NCBI GenBank assembly: GCA_028874905.1 | Contig: JAPPGZ010000056.1 | Coordinates: 1-37,839 of the forward strand | Length of the DNA stretch: 37,839 bases | Reading direction: 5' to 3' | DNA from: Gemmatimonadota bacterium | GTDB lineage: Bacteria > Gemmatimonadota > Gemmatimonadetes > Longimicrobiales > Gaopeijiaceae | Part shown: positions 1 to 8,055 of the stretch, piece by piece | Layout of the letters: every line of letters starts with the position of its first letter | Numbering within the stretch: position 1 is the stretch's first letter | Translations under genes and position numbers: made by a program | The notes under the pieces: generated by a model | The model's database searches: none | Told to the model about the DNA's origin: nothing | Seen by the model: the letters and a program-made list of their open reading frames with translations, nothing else

Positions 1-218
<218 letters not shown>

Positions 219-233
219 CCTGGATCATTCCCC

Positions 234-262
234 TTGACCCCGGATCGGCCGTCTTGGATCAT
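234..262 (+). promoter_or_regulatory. Candidate sigma-70 promoter of tRNA-Arg
   Basis: TTGACC (234-239, 5/6 to the -35 consensus) is followed after exactly 17 nt by GATCAT (257-262, 4/6 to the -10 consensus). This would start transcription a few bases before the tRNA. The sequence TGGATCATT occurs twice here (221-229 and 255-263). Read-through from rnpB is equally possible. Confidence 0.35.
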
Positions 263-273
263 TACTGCTCTTT

Positions 274-347
<74 letters not shown>

Positions 348-348
348 C

Positions 349-1122
349 TCAGCCGGACTCGGGCGCGGGCGGATCGGTCTGCGGCGCCGGCTTTCGCGGT
401 GGCCTCCGCAGCTTCACCGGCTGACCGGCCCTGATCCGCAGGTTGAGGCCCTCCACAAAGATCGAGAAGCCCATCGCGAAGTAGATGTAGCCCTTCGGGA
501 TGTGCTGTCCGAATCCCTCGGCGACCAGGGTCATGCCGAGCAGGAGCAGGAAGCTCAGGGCCAGCATCTTCACCGTCGGGTGATTGTTGACGAATCGCGA
601 CACCGCACCCGCGGCGAGCAGCATCACCGTGACGGCGAGGACGATGGCGATGGCCATCACGGCGAAGTCCTCCGCGAGCCCCACGGCAGTGATCACCGAG
701 TCCAGCGAGAAGACCATATCCATGATGGCGATCTGGACGAGGATGGCCCCGTAGCTCGCCGCGCGCGCCTTTCCGCCGTGCTCCTCGTCCCCCTCCAGTC
801 GATGGTGGATCTCGCGGGTGGCCTTGGTCAGCAGAAAGAGCCCACCGACGATCAGGATCAGATCGCGTCCCGAGAAGGCGTGGCCCACGAAGCTGAAGAG
901 CGGTGCCGTGAGCCGCATGATCATGTTGATCGTGCCCAGCAGCGCAAGCCGGGTGATCATCGCCAGCAACAGCCCGAGACGACGCGCGCTCGCCTGTCGC
1001 TCCCTGGGCAGCTTGTCGGCCAGGATCGATATGAAGATGATGTTATCGATCCCGAGAACGATCTCCAGCACGGCCAGGGTGGCCAGGGCAACCCAGGCTT
1101 CCGGACTCGCAATCCATTCCAT
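349..1122 (-). CDS. TerC/YoaE-family integral membrane protein
   Basis: This is a 257-residue polytopic inner-membrane protein of the TerC family. Such proteins are linked to tellurite resistance or to metal-ion (Mn2+) efflux. The family signature is near the N-terminus: LEIVLGIDNIIFIS around residues 19-32, with the conserved acidic Asp inside the first helix. A second copy of the half-motif (MDMVFSLDSVITAVG) lies around residues 134-148, reflecting the internal duplication. About seven hydrophobic segments can be counted, then a Pro-rich cytoplasmic tail. The ATG at 1122 has GAGAGG just upstream. The gene is transcribed away from the DUF3052 gene and ends 2 nt from the tRNA. The transported substrate cannot be told from sequence. 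Confidence 0.9.
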   Translation of the reverse strand: MEWIASPEAWVALATLAVLEIVLGIDNIIFISILADKLPRERQASARRLGLLLAMITRLALLGTINMIMRLTAPLFSFVGHAFSGRDLILIVGGLFLLTKATREIHHRLEGDEEHGGKARAASYGAILVQIAIMDMVFSLDSVITAVGLAEDFAVMAIAIVLAVTVMLLAAGAVSRFVNNHPTVKMLALSFLLLLGMTLVAEGFGQHIPKGYIYFAMGFSIFVEGLNLRIRAGQPVKLRRPPRKPAPQTDPPAPESG

Positions 1123-1195
1123 TGGCGGGGCCTCTCGGTGGTTGGTGGTCTTCTAACTTACTCCATCGTTTCCACCAAACTTCATGGAGGAACTC

Positions 1196-1609
1196 ATGGC
1201 GGGCTACTCGGGAACCCGGCTCGCGCGAAAGCTGGGTATCGCGGAGGGGCACCGCGTCGGATGGGCGGGCGGCCCGGACGACTTCGCGGCGGCGCTCGAT
1301 CTCCCGGCCTCCGTGATCGTCGACCAGGGCTTTGCCGGACCACGTTGCTACGATGTGATCGTGGTCTTCCTGCCGGCGCTGGCGGCGGTCGCGGGGACCG
1401 TCGAACGCTTCAGCCGCCAGCTAAACTGGAACGGCGGGCTCTGGCTGGCCTGGCCGAAGCTGTCAGGCAGACTGGCGGGCGACATCCGCGAGTCGGACGT
1501 GCGGCGCGCGGGTCTGGCGAGTGGCCTGGTGGACAACAAGATCTGCGCGATCGACCGCGACTGGTCAGGATTGCGCTTCGTATACCGAAAGGAGGATCGA
1601 CCCAGGTGA
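1196..1609 (+). CDS. DUF3052-family protein
   Basis: This is a small soluble protein of 137 residues that matches the DUF3052 family as I remember it: GYSGTRLARKLGI at the start, then a WPK-type motif (LAWPKLSGRLAGD) and DNKICAIDRDWSGLRFVYR at the end. The family's function is unknown. Start choice: an ATG at 1184 is in frame, but the GGAGG at 1186-1190 lies inside that reading and sits 5 nt before the ATG at 1196, so 1196 is preferred. The stop overlaps the GTG of the next gene (GTGA, 1606-1609), which implies translational coupling with the dehydrogenase. The same ligand or regulatory context is possible, but nothing in the sequence proves it. Confidence 0.85.
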   Translation: MAGYSGTRLARKLGIAEGHRVGWAGGPDDFAAALDLPASVIVDQGFAGPRCYDVIVVFLPALAAVAGTVERFSRQLNWNGGLWLAWPKLSGRLAGDIRESDVRRAGLASGLVDNKICAIDRDWSGLRFVYRKEDRPR

Positions 1610-2721
1610 GGAATTTCGACACGGAGGCAGGTCGCGGCACGGCGGGCGCCGCCAATGGCGCCCACGGCACGCGGATCGGGCTGGAATCGCTGATCGAGGC
1701 ATGGGATGGCCTGAGCGTCGTCTCGTCCTATCACCCGGAGACCCGGAGCTGGATCTTCGTGGCGCTCCACGACAACACCCTCGGCCGCCCCACGGGCGGA
1801 TGCCGCTTGAAGAGCTACCCGTCGCCCGCCGAGGCGTTGCGCGACGCGATGAGGTTGGCCGAGGGAATGACCAGCAAGTGGGCAGCCATCGACTTGCCGT
1901 ACGGAGGAGGGAAGTCCGTGCTGGCGGTGCCCGGGCCAATCACGGGTAGGCCGCGCCGAAGCCTGTTCAGGCGGTTTGCAAGGGTGCTGAACGCTCTGGA
2001 CGGAGGCTACAGCGTCGGCGAAGACCTCGGGACGACCCGGGACGACATGACCTTCCTGGCAACCCTGACGAGAGCGGTCGCGGGCAGCCGTGACGGCAAC
2101 ACGCCGCCGAACCCCAGTCCGTATACGGCGGTGGGGGTCCACGCGGGGATCGCAGCGGCGGTGAACCATCTCGACGGCAGCCCGGATCTGGCCGGGAAGT
2201 CCGTGCTGGTCCAGGGTGCGGGAGACGTGGGGCGCGTCCTGGCGCGCCTGCTGCGCGACTCCGGCGCCCGCGTGCTCGTCTCCGACATCGACGGGGAGCG
2301 CGCGCGCGCCGTCGCCTCGCGGTGCGGCGGGACCGTGATCGATCCCGGTGCCGTGTACGACACCGAGTGCGACGTTTACGCCCCGGGCGCGGTCGGCGCG
2401 ACCGTCAACGAGCGCACGATTCCGCGCCTGCGCTGCCGCGTCGTGGCCGGGCCCGCCAACAATCAGCTCGAAGTGCCCGAGGACGCGGAGCGACTTTGTG
2501 CACGAGGGATCCTCTACGCGCCCGACTACGTGATCAACGGCGGCGGCGCGATGTCGTTCGGTCTCACGGAGCAGGGAATACTCGATCCGGGCGACCTGGA
2601 GTCGCGCGTCCGCTCCATCGGTGGATCGCTTGCGGCGATCTTCCGCGAGGCCGACGCCGCGGGATGCTCTCCGGTGGTTGCCGCCCGCGAGCGGGCCTTG
2701 CGGGCGCTAGAACGAAGCTGA
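1606..2721 (+). CDS. Leucine/phenylalanine/valine dehydrogenase-family oxidoreductase
   Basis: This is a 371-residue NAD(P)-dependent amino-acid dehydrogenase of the Glu/Leu/Phe/Val superfamily. These enzymes reversibly deaminate a branched or aromatic amino acid to its 2-oxo acid. Visible features: TGGCRLKSY; GMTSKWA and GGGKSV carrying the two active-site lysines; GEDLGTTRDDM in the substrate domain; the Rossmann fingerprint GAGDVG, where most relatives have GxGNVG; and GPANNQL. Length is normal for leucine dehydrogenases. The GTG start at 1606 overlaps the upstream stop and has GGAGG at 1591-1595. An open frame extends upstream to 502, but it runs antisense to terC and through DUF3052, so it is not coding there. 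Substrate preference is not resolved. Confidence 0.88.
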   Translation: MRNFDTEAGRGTAGAANGAHGTRIGLESLIEAWDGLSVVSSYHPETRSWIFVALHDNTLGRPTGGCRLKSYPSPAEALRDAMRLAEGMTSKWAAIDLPYGGGKSVLAVPGPITGRPRRSLFRRFARVLNALDGGYSVGEDLGTTRDDMTFLATLTRAVAGSRDGNTPPNPSPYTAVGVHAGIAAAVNHLDGSPDLAGKSVLVQGAGDVGRVLARLLRDSGARVLVSDIDGERARAVASRCGGTVIDPGAVYDTECDVYAPGAVGATVNERTIPRLRCRVVAGPANNQLEVPEDAERLCARGILYAPDYVINGGGAMSFGLTEQGILDPGDLESRVRSIGGSLAAIFREADAAGCSPVVAARERALRALERS

Positions 2722-2841
2722 CCCGCGTGCAACCGTCCTTCCGGCCCGCAATGTCTCCCCGGGGGCAGGCCCGGCGCGGGCCCGGGGGTGGCGGGCAGGC
2801 GGCGGCGCGGTGACATTTCGGAAGCGATAGGAGACGGCGGA

Positions 2842-3387
2842 ATGTGGAACGCAGGAAGATCGAGGGCTGCGGCGGCCCTGCTGCTTGTGCTTGCGCCGGG
2901 AGTGCTCGAGGCACAGACAGGAAACGCCGACGACGCGGCGTTTCTCCGCGCGGTGGGCGAGTACTTCGGCACGCCCGCGGGCGAGGTCGTGGTTCTGACC
3001 CGGTGGAACCTTTCCACCGCCGAGATTCCCGTGGTCCTGCGCTTGGCAACCCGGGCGGGGGTACCCCCCGACGTCGTGGTGGCTCAGCGGAGGCGCGGCG
3101 CGGGCTGGCTGGAGATTGCGCGATCCTACTCTGTGCACGCGGGTGATTTTCACGTGCCCATCAACGGCTCGCCGGGCTTCCTCGCCGGGGCGTATGAGCG
3201 CTTCAGGGCGCGTGTCGCCTCCGAATGGCGCGATGTCTCTCTCTCGGACGAGGAGCTGGTGGGGCTGGTCAACGTGCGCTTCCTGTCCCGCTCCCTGGGC
3301 GTGCCGGCTTCGAGCGTGGTGCGCGAGTTGAGCGGGGGCGATGTCGTTGCCGCGTACACGCGCCTGAGTGGCCGCGACGGACCGTGA
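2842..3387 (+). CDS. Secreted/periplasmic protein of unknown function
   Basis: This is a 181-residue protein with a clear signal peptide: basic n-region MWNAGRSR, hydrophobic [12 protein letters not shown], and a probable cut after LEAQ near residue 25. The mature part is helical and contains no catalytic motif I recognise. It has the phrases [29 protein letters not shown] and [14 protein letters not shown], the last two reminiscent of helix-turn-helix-like packing. AGGAG at 2829-2833 lies 8 nt before the ATG. The end overlaps the GTG start of the flavoprotein by 20 nt. No function is proposed. Confidence 0.75.
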   Translation: MWNAGRSRAAAALLLVLAPGVLEAQTGNADDAAFLRAVGEYFGTPAGEVVVLTRWNLSTAEIPVVLRLATRAGVPPDVVVAQRRRGAGWLEIARSYSVHAGDFHVPINGSPGFLAGAYERFRARVASEWRDVSLSDEELVGLVNVRFLSRSLGVPASSVVRELSGGDVVAAYTRLSGRDGP

Positions 3388-4081
3388 ACACGCGGCCGCG
3401 GAGCCTTCCACGTTGAGCGCGGCCCGCTTCGTTCCTCTCGAATCATGGATCGAGCGCTCGCCCGCCGAGATGACGGTGCGCGCGGCGGAGTTCCGGGCCG
3501 ATGTGCAGCGCCGCCGAACGGTCAGGGAATACAGCGACCGACCCGTACCGCGCGGCGTGATCGAGGAGTGCATTCGAGCGGCCGGGACTGCCCCGAGCGG
3601 CGCGAATCATCAGCCGTGGCACTTCGTGGTCGTTTCCGACCCCGAGGTCAAGGCCCGCGTCAGGCTCGCGGCCGAGGCCGAGGAGCGGGCGTTCTATCGC
3701 GGTGGCGCCCCCAGGGAATGGCTCGACGCACTCGCCGCGCTGGGAACCGACGAGCACAAGCCATTCCTGGAAACCGCGCCCTATCTGATCGCGATCTTCG
3801 CCGAGCGGTACATGGTCGGCAGCGACGGCAGGAAGCTGAAGAACTACTACGTGCAGGAGAGCGTCGGCATCGCGACCGGCATCCTGATCACGGCGCTGCA
3901 CCATGCGGGCCTGGCGACGCTGACCCACACACCTTCGCCGATGAACTTCCTCAACGAGATCCTGGGCCGGCCCCCGAATGAGCGTCCGTTCCTGCTGCTC
4001 GTGACGGGGTATCCCGCGGACGAGGCCCGGGTCCCGGCGATCACCAAGAAGGCGCTCGCGGCCATCGCGACCTTTCGCTAG
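3368..4081 (+). CDS. Nitroreductase-fold flavoprotein, iodotyrosine deiodinase-like
   Basis: This is a 237-residue FMN enzyme of the nitroreductase superfamily, most like iodotyrosine deiodinase (IYD), which reductively removes halogens from halotyrosines. FMN-site residues are seen in RRRTVREYS (48-56) and [13 protein letters not shown] (74-86), and in [19 protein letters not shown] (184-202). The three residues that clamp the zwitterion of the substrate in human IYD (Glu157, Tyr161, Lys182) align with Glu106, Tyr110 and Lys131 here, with the same Glu-x3-Tyr spacing and a conserved K-x2-[FY]-L-[DE]-TAP context. No membrane anchor is present, unlike the animal enzyme. The GTG start at 3368 lies inside the previous gene; a TTG at 3413 is a possible alternative. 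True substrate is unknown. Confidence 0.88.
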   Translation: MAATDREHAAAEPSTLSAARFVPLESWIERSPAEMTVRAAEFRADVQRRRTVREYSDRPVPRGVIEECIRAAGTAPSGANHQPWHFVVVSDPEVKARVRLAAEAEERAFYRGGAPREWLDALAALGTDEHKPFLETAPYLIAIFAERYMVGSDGRKLKNYYVQESVGIATGILITALHHAGLATLTHTPSPMNFLNEILGRPPNERPFLLLVTGYPADEARVPAITKKALAAIATFR

Positions 4082-4096
4082 TACATCCTTTTCAGA

Positions 4097-4102
4097 TAGA
4101 AT
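4097..4102 (+). promoter_or_regulatory. Possible -10 element before the ligase gene
   Basis: TAGAAT (5/6 to the -10 consensus) stands in the short gap before the GCS2-CBS gene. A weak -35 (TTTCGC) lies 18 nt upstream, inside the end of the flavoprotein gene. Low confidence. Confidence 0.25.
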
Positions 4103-4157
4103 CCGTCGCGAAGCCGACTTGCAACTTCCTCGGACCGGGCGAACCCAGGAACACTGA

Positions 4158-6068
4158 ATGGGCGTCGATCTCAAACCCCAGACATCTCCGGAGGCGATCC
4201 GCGTGTTCACGCGGGCGCTCCTCAGGGACCTCCAGGCGCTGGAACGCCTCCTTGCGGACGGCCGGATCGAATCCGGCGTCCGCCGCTTCGGCGCGGAGCA
4301 GGAGTTCTTCCTCGTGGACGAGGCCTGGCGGCCTGCTCCGGTGGCGGTCCAGGTCCTCGATGAGCTCGACGACGAGCCGTTCACCACCGAGCTGGCGCGC
4401 TTCAACCTGGAGGCCAACCTGTCTCCACGGCTTCTCGAAGGGTCATGCTTTTCCGACATGCACGCGGAACTCGACAGCTATGTCACGCGCGTACGCGACG
4501 CCGCCCGGCTGCACAACTCGGAGGCCGTGCTGACCGGCATCCTTCCCACGCTCACCAAGTCGGATCTCTCTCTCGACAACATCACGCCCAGGGAGCGTTA
4601 CTACGCGCTCAACGAAGCCATGAACCAGGCGGGGAGCGGATTCCGACTGCGGATCAGGGGCACGGACGAGCTCATGATCCAGCACGATTCGGTGATGCTC
4701 GAGGCCTGCAATACCAGTGCACAGGTCCACCTTCAGGTGTCAGCGGACGAGTTCGCCCACTTCTACAACGTGGCCCAGGCCGTCACGGGGCCCATACTCG
4801 CCGCGTCGGTCAATTCGCCCCTCCTCTTCGGCCGCCGGTTATGGGCCGAAACACGGATCGCGCTCTTCCAGCAATCGCTCGACACCCGCGGGGCGGACCT
4901 TCACATGCGGGAGATGAGTCCGCGCGTGCGGTTCGGGGGCAGCTGGCTGGAGAAGTCGGTGACCGAACTCTTCCAGGAGGACATCGCGACCTTCCGGGTG
5001 TTGCTCGCGATGGACGTGGAGGAGGATGCGCTCGAGGTGCTGGACGCCGGGGGCGTGCCCAGGCTGAACGCGTTGCAACTCTTCAACGGCACCGTCTACC
5101 GGTGGAACAGGCCGTGCTACGGCATCTCGAAAGGCAAGCCGCATCTGCGCATCGAATGCCGGGCCCTTCCGGCGGGTCCTTCCACGCTGGACGAGATGGC
5201 GAATACGGTGTTCTGGATCGGGACCGTGCTGGGGGTTGCCGAGGCGGTGCCCGACCTTACGGAGCGCCTGGAGTTCGACGACGCCAAGGCCAATTTCCTC
5301 GCCGCCTCGCGACTGGGACTGCGCGCCGGGATGGCGTGGCTCGACGGAAAGAGCGGCCCGGCCGACCGGCTGATCCTGGATACGCTGCTCCCCTTCGCCG
5401 CGGACGCATTGAGCCGCTACCCGGTATACAAGACCGAGGTGGACCGCTATCTCGGCGTGATCGAGGAACGCGTTTCGGCGGGGGTGACCGGGGCCAGCTG
5501 GGCGATCCGGTCCCTGAGCAACCTCAAGGGCGCGGGCACCAAGGGGGAGCAGCTGGCGGCGCTCACCTCCGCGACCGTGCGCCAGCAGAAGAAGGGACTG
5601 CCCGTCGCGCGGTGGGAGCCCGCCGAACTCAGCGAGGCCGGAGGCTGGAAGCACAACTACATGCGCGTCGAGCAGTACATGACGACCTCGCTGACGACGG
5701 TGAACCAGGACGAGCTCGTCGAACTGGTCGCCTACCTCATGCACGTTCGACAGATTCGTCATGTCCTGATCGAGGACAACGAGCACCGGCTGGTCGGCAT
5801 CGTGTCCTATCGTTCGATCCTGCGCCTGATGGCCGAGGGCCGCACACAGGCGGAGGCGGAGAGCATTCCGGTGAGCGAAATCATGGAGCGGAGTCCGGTG
5901 ACGGCCTCGCCGGATACGACGACGCTCGAGGCGATCAACAGGATGCGGAGCAACCGGGTCTCGGCGCTTCCGGTGGTCCAGGACGGTCAACTGGTCGGGC
6001 TGGTGAGCGAGACGGACTTCATGCCCATGGCCTATCATCTGCTCGAAGAACGACTCCAGGAGGATTAG
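4158..6068 (+). CDS. GCS2-type carboxylate-amine ligase fused to a CBS domain pair
   Basis: This is a 636-residue two-part protein. Residues ~1-490 are a glutamate-cysteine-ligase-2/YbdK-type ligase, which joins an amine to a carboxylate with ATP. Signs are FGAEQEFFLVDE (44-55), FNLEANLSPRLLEG, the substrate-core strand CNTSAQVHLQV, and ECRALPAGPSTLDEMAN. Residues ~503-630 form a CBS pair: YMTTSLTTV...RHVLIEDNEHRLVGIVS, then IMERSPVTASPD...SALPVVQDGQLVGLVSETDF. CBS pairs usually bind adenine nucleotides and gate a partner domain, so the ligase may be regulated by ATP/AMP or SAM (inference). The ATG follows CCAGGAAC. The stop TAG is also the first three bases of the repeat element at 6066. Acceptor and donor are unknown; glutathione synthesis is not implied. 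Confidence 0.87.
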   Translation: MGVDLKPQTSPEAIRVFTRALLRDLQALERLLADGRIESGVRRFGAEQEFFLVDEAWRPAPVAVQVLDELDDEPFTTELARFNLEANLSPRLLEGSCFSDMHAELDSYVTRVRDAARLHNSEAVLTGILPTLTKSDLSLDNITPRERYYALNEAMNQAGSGFRLRIRGTDELMIQHDSVMLEACNTSAQVHLQVSADEFAHFYNVAQAVTGPILAASVNSPLLFGRRLWAETRIALFQQSLDTRGADLHMREMSPRVRFGGSWLEKSVTELFQEDIATFRVLLAMDVEEDALEVLDAGGVPRLNALQLFNGTVYRWNRPCYGISKGKPHLRIECRALPAGPSTLDEMANTVFWIGTVLGVAEAVPDLTERLEFDDAKANFLAASRLGLRAGMAWLDGKSGPADRLILDTLLPFAADALSRYPVYKTEVDRYLGVIEERVSAGVTGASWAIRSLSNLKGAGTKGEQLAALTSATVRQQKKGLPVARWEPAELSEAGGWKHNYMRVEQYMTTSLTTVNQDELVELVAYLMHVRQIRHVLIEDNEHRLVGIVSYRSILRLMAEGRTQAEAESIPVSEIMERSPVTASPDTTTLEAINRMRSNRVSALPVVQDGQLVGLVSETDFMPMAYHLLEERLQED

Positions 6069-6241
6069 CAGCCCGTGGACAAGATCCCCCCGGCATTCGA
6101 CCGGCGATGCATCCGGGCCGGACCGCTTCGCTCTGCGTTGCTCCTCGGGCCCGTAGCGCTGCTACTGGCCCGTCGTCGCGCCTTGCCGGCCCGGCGCCTC
6201 GCCGCTCTCGGTACTCGGGCGGCTTTATCCACGGACTGCTA
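6066..6241. repeat. Full-length terminal-inverted-repeat element (MITE/REP-like), copy A
   Basis: This is a 176-bp element bounded by imperfect 17-bp inverted ends: TAGCAGCCCGTGGACAA (6066-6082) and TTATCCACGGACTGCTA (6225-6241), 15 of 17 matching. The inside is palindromic: CCGGGCCGG pairs with CCGGCCCGG, and GGGCCCGTAGC-GCT-GCTACTGGCCC forms a stable hairpin. Bases 6069-6195 recur at 34474-34600 with six differences in 127. The bounding TA could be a target duplication of the IS630/Tc1-mariner kind (inference). It encodes no transposase. Confidence 0.85.
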
Positions 6242-6242
6242 G
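6075..6242 (+). other. Open frame spanning the repeat end to end (55 codons), coding status doubtful
   Basis: A GTG inside the left terminal repeat opens a frame that closes on TAG inside the right terminal repeat. It would give a 55-residue Arg-rich peptide beginning VDKIPPAFDRRC with a hydrophobic patch SALLLGPVALLLA. AGGAGG (6058-6063) lies 11 nt upstream of the GTG. The partial copy at 34480 keeps the frame, and most of its differences are conservative (Lys/Arg, Asp/Glu, one silent). This may be chance in GC-rich DNA. Confidence 0.2.
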
Positions 6243-6267
6243 CAGCCCGTGGACAACATCCTCCCGG
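6240..6267. repeat. Second, truncated repeat end directly abutting copy A
   Basis: TAGCAGCCCGTGGACAA continues into CATCCTCCCGG and then diverges. It matches the first 28 bases of copy A with two changes. It shares the TA (6240-6241) with the right end of copy A, so the junction CTGCTAGCAG is a perfect palindrome. Confidence 0.75.
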
Positions 6268-6283
6268 GATCCTCGGACCGCTG

Positions 6284-7306
6284 GTGACCGACGGGTTGGT
6301 GGGCGGGCCCACGGGCCGGGCAACCTGGCTTTCGCGTCTCAGCGTCATGGAGCGCGTCACGGGCGTCGGTTCGGGCCCGCTGCTTCTGTGCATCGGGGGA
6401 CTGCACGGCAACGAGCCGGCCGGAGTGCGGGCGCTGGAGGCGATCGTCGAGGCGGTTGCCGCGCGCAGGCGGCTCCTGAGGGGCGAATTCATCGCCGTCG
6501 CGGGCAACCTGCAGGCTCTCGCGGCCGGGCGCCGCTTCCTCGCGTACGACCTGAACCGGGCGTGGACACCGGCCGGGGTCGCGGCGGTGAGGTCTCTGGA
6601 CGCCGCAAACGGCAGCGCTGTGGAGCCGGAGGACGTGGAAATGCTCCGGATCCTCGACGTACTCGACGAGGTGGCGGCGCGGCGCCGGGGTCCCGTGTAT
6701 GTTCTCGACATCCACACGACCTCCGGAGGCGGAGGGGCCTTTACGACCGCGAGCGACCTGTCCCACAACAAGCGTTTCGCGATGGCCATCCCGGCTCCCC
6801 TGGTCATCAAGCTCGACCAGCACCTCGAGGGCACCTTCAACAGCTACATGGACCATCTGGGGTACACGGCGGCGGTCTTCGAATGCGGACAGCACGAAGA
6901 GGCCGAATCGAGAGTGAGGGCGGCCAGCGCGGTCTGGCTGGCAATCCACGCGGCGGGTCTGCTGGACTGGGGGGACGCGCCCGAGGCGGCAGCCGCGTAC
7001 CGGGCGCTCAGACAAGCGTACCGGGGGCTGCCCCGGGTGCTCGAGAGCACCTACCGCCACCCGATCGAGCCGGCCGATCGCTACCGGACCCGCCTGGGCT
7101 TCCGCAACTTCCAGCGCGTGCGCGCGGGAGACATCGTGGGCGACGATCGCCGGGGTGAAGTGGCGGTGCCGAAGAGCGGCCGGCTCCTGATGCCGCTCTA
7201 CCAGGAGCAGGGAGAAGACGGCTTCTTCATCGTGAGGGAAGTCGCCGGCATAACGAGCGGAAAGGCGGTGGGCGCGCCAGCGGAGGCTGCTCCGCCGCAC
7301 GGCTGA
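6284..7306 (+). CDS. Succinylglutamate desuccinylase/aspartoacylase-family zinc hydrolase
   Basis: This is a 340-residue M14-related metallohydrolase of the AstE/ASPA family, which cleaves N-acyl amino acids or related amides. The zinc site is visible: GGLHGNEPAG (His41, Glu44) and LDIHTTSG (His144). The general acid/base lies in VFECGQHEE (Glu200). AYDLNRAW is the substrate-side motif. A C-terminal beta domain runs from about residue 245. The start is uncertain: GTG 6284 or 6299, or ATG 6347. The homologous region begins close to the last, but 6284 is kept because it retains the first strand. The frame is open far upstream through the repeat, which is not taken as coding. It follows the ligase gene, so making and breaking of one amide is a possible theme. 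Confidence 0.82.
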   Translation: MTDGLVGGPTGRATWLSRLSVMERVTGVGSGPLLLCIGGLHGNEPAGVRALEAIVEAVAARRRLLRGEFIAVAGNLQALAAGRRFLAYDLNRAWTPAGVAAVRSLDAANGSAVEPEDVEMLRILDVLDEVAARRRGPVYVLDIHTTSGGGGAFTTASDLSHNKRFAMAIPAPLVIKLDQHLEGTFNSYMDHLGYTAAVFECGQHEEAESRVRAASAVWLAIHAAGLLDWGDAPEAAAAYRALRQAYRGLPRVLESTYRHPIEPADRYRTRLGFRNFQRVRAGDIVGDDRRGEVAVPKSGRLLMPLYQEQGEDGFFIVREVAGITSGKAVGAPAEAAPPHG

Positions 7307-7310
7307 GCCC

Positions 7311-8000
7311 GTGTGCGGCCGCTTCAGTCTCACCGTTGAAGTCGATGCCGTCGCGAGCGCGTTCCGTGCGGAAGTCGCGCCGCCCCTGCGGCACCACCCG
7401 CCCCGCTACAACATCGCTCCCACGGAGGACGCGCCGATCGTGATTGCCGCGCCGGGCGGGCGGCGGGCCGGCCTCATGCGGTGGGGCCTCGTCCCGCACT
7501 GGGCGGAGAGCCCGCGCGTGGGGGCCCGCATGATCAACGCGCGGTCGGAGACGGTGGATCGCCGCAGCGCCTTCCGCGAGTCTTTCCTCGCGCGCCGCTG
7601 CCTGGTGCCCGCCGACGGCTTCTACGAGTGGGAGAGCCGTCCGTCCGGAAAGCAGCCGTACTGGGTTCACCTGGCCGGGAGCGAAGTGTTCGCCATGGCC
7701 GGAATCTGGTCGTCCTGGCGCTCGCGGACAGGTTCCAGACTCCTGACGTTTTCGGTTCTCACGCGGGAAGCTCCCGAAGCCATCCGCTGGCTCCACGACC
7801 GGGTCCCGGTCATCCTTCCCCCGCACAGCTGGGACGACTGGCTGGCGCAGGGGACCGCATCTTCGGAGCTGCAGGCCATCCTGGGCGCCGCCGAGCCCCC
7901 GGAACTGAGTCTGCATCCCGTCGCCCGGTCCGTGAACCGCGCGGGCTACGACGAACCGGACTGCGTGGCGGCGATAGATCCGGACGATGTAGTGCCGTGA
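7311..8000 (+). CDS. SRAP/HMCES-family abasic-site processing protein (YedK-like)
   Basis: This 229-residue protein covalently shields abasic sites in single-stranded DNA through a thiazolidine link to Cys2. The start MCGRF exposes Cys2 after Met removal, and this fixes the GTG at 7311. Other family residues are present: PRYNIAPTE (the Asn), MRWGLVPHW, INARSETV, ADGFYEWE (the Glu) and HDRVPVIL (the His). Length is typical. It begins 4 nt after the hydrolase stop, so the two are probably co-transcribed. It has no functional tie to the neighbours that I can see. Confidence 0.95.
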   Translation: MCGRFSLTVEVDAVASAFRAEVAPPLRHHPPRYNIAPTEDAPIVIAAPGGRRAGLMRWGLVPHWAESPRVGARMINARSETVDRRSAFRESFLARRCLVPADGFYEWESRPSGKQPYWVHLAGSEVFAMAGIWSSWRSRTGSRLLTFSVLTREAPEAIRWLHDRVPVILPPHSWDDWLAQGTASSELQAILGAAEPPELSLHPVARSVNRAGYDEPDCVAAIDPDDVVP

Positions 8001-8055
8001 CCCGGGAACATCGCGGCTATTCGAACACCGATGAACAGCCTTGATGTCGGCTGTA

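Noticed and set aside
502..1605. 739-codon plus-strand frame leading into the dehydrogenase
   Set aside because: It runs antisense to the terC-family gene and through the DUF3052 gene in another frame, and shows no family features before 1606. It is GC-driven read-through.
2745..2805. GC-rich inverted sequence after the dehydrogenase as a terminator
   Set aside because: Only partial pairing of GGCCCGGCGCGGGCC-type runs and no T tract; indistinguishable from composition.
6066..6241. The repeat as a Rho-independent terminator
   Set aside because: It has strong hairpins but no T run on either strand, and one copy lies between divergent genes.
4445..6283. 953-codon frame leading into the AstE-type hydrolase
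   Set aside because: It overlaps the whole GCS2-CBS gene in another frame and crosses the repeat; its translation is Arg/Gly/Ala-rich shadow sequence.
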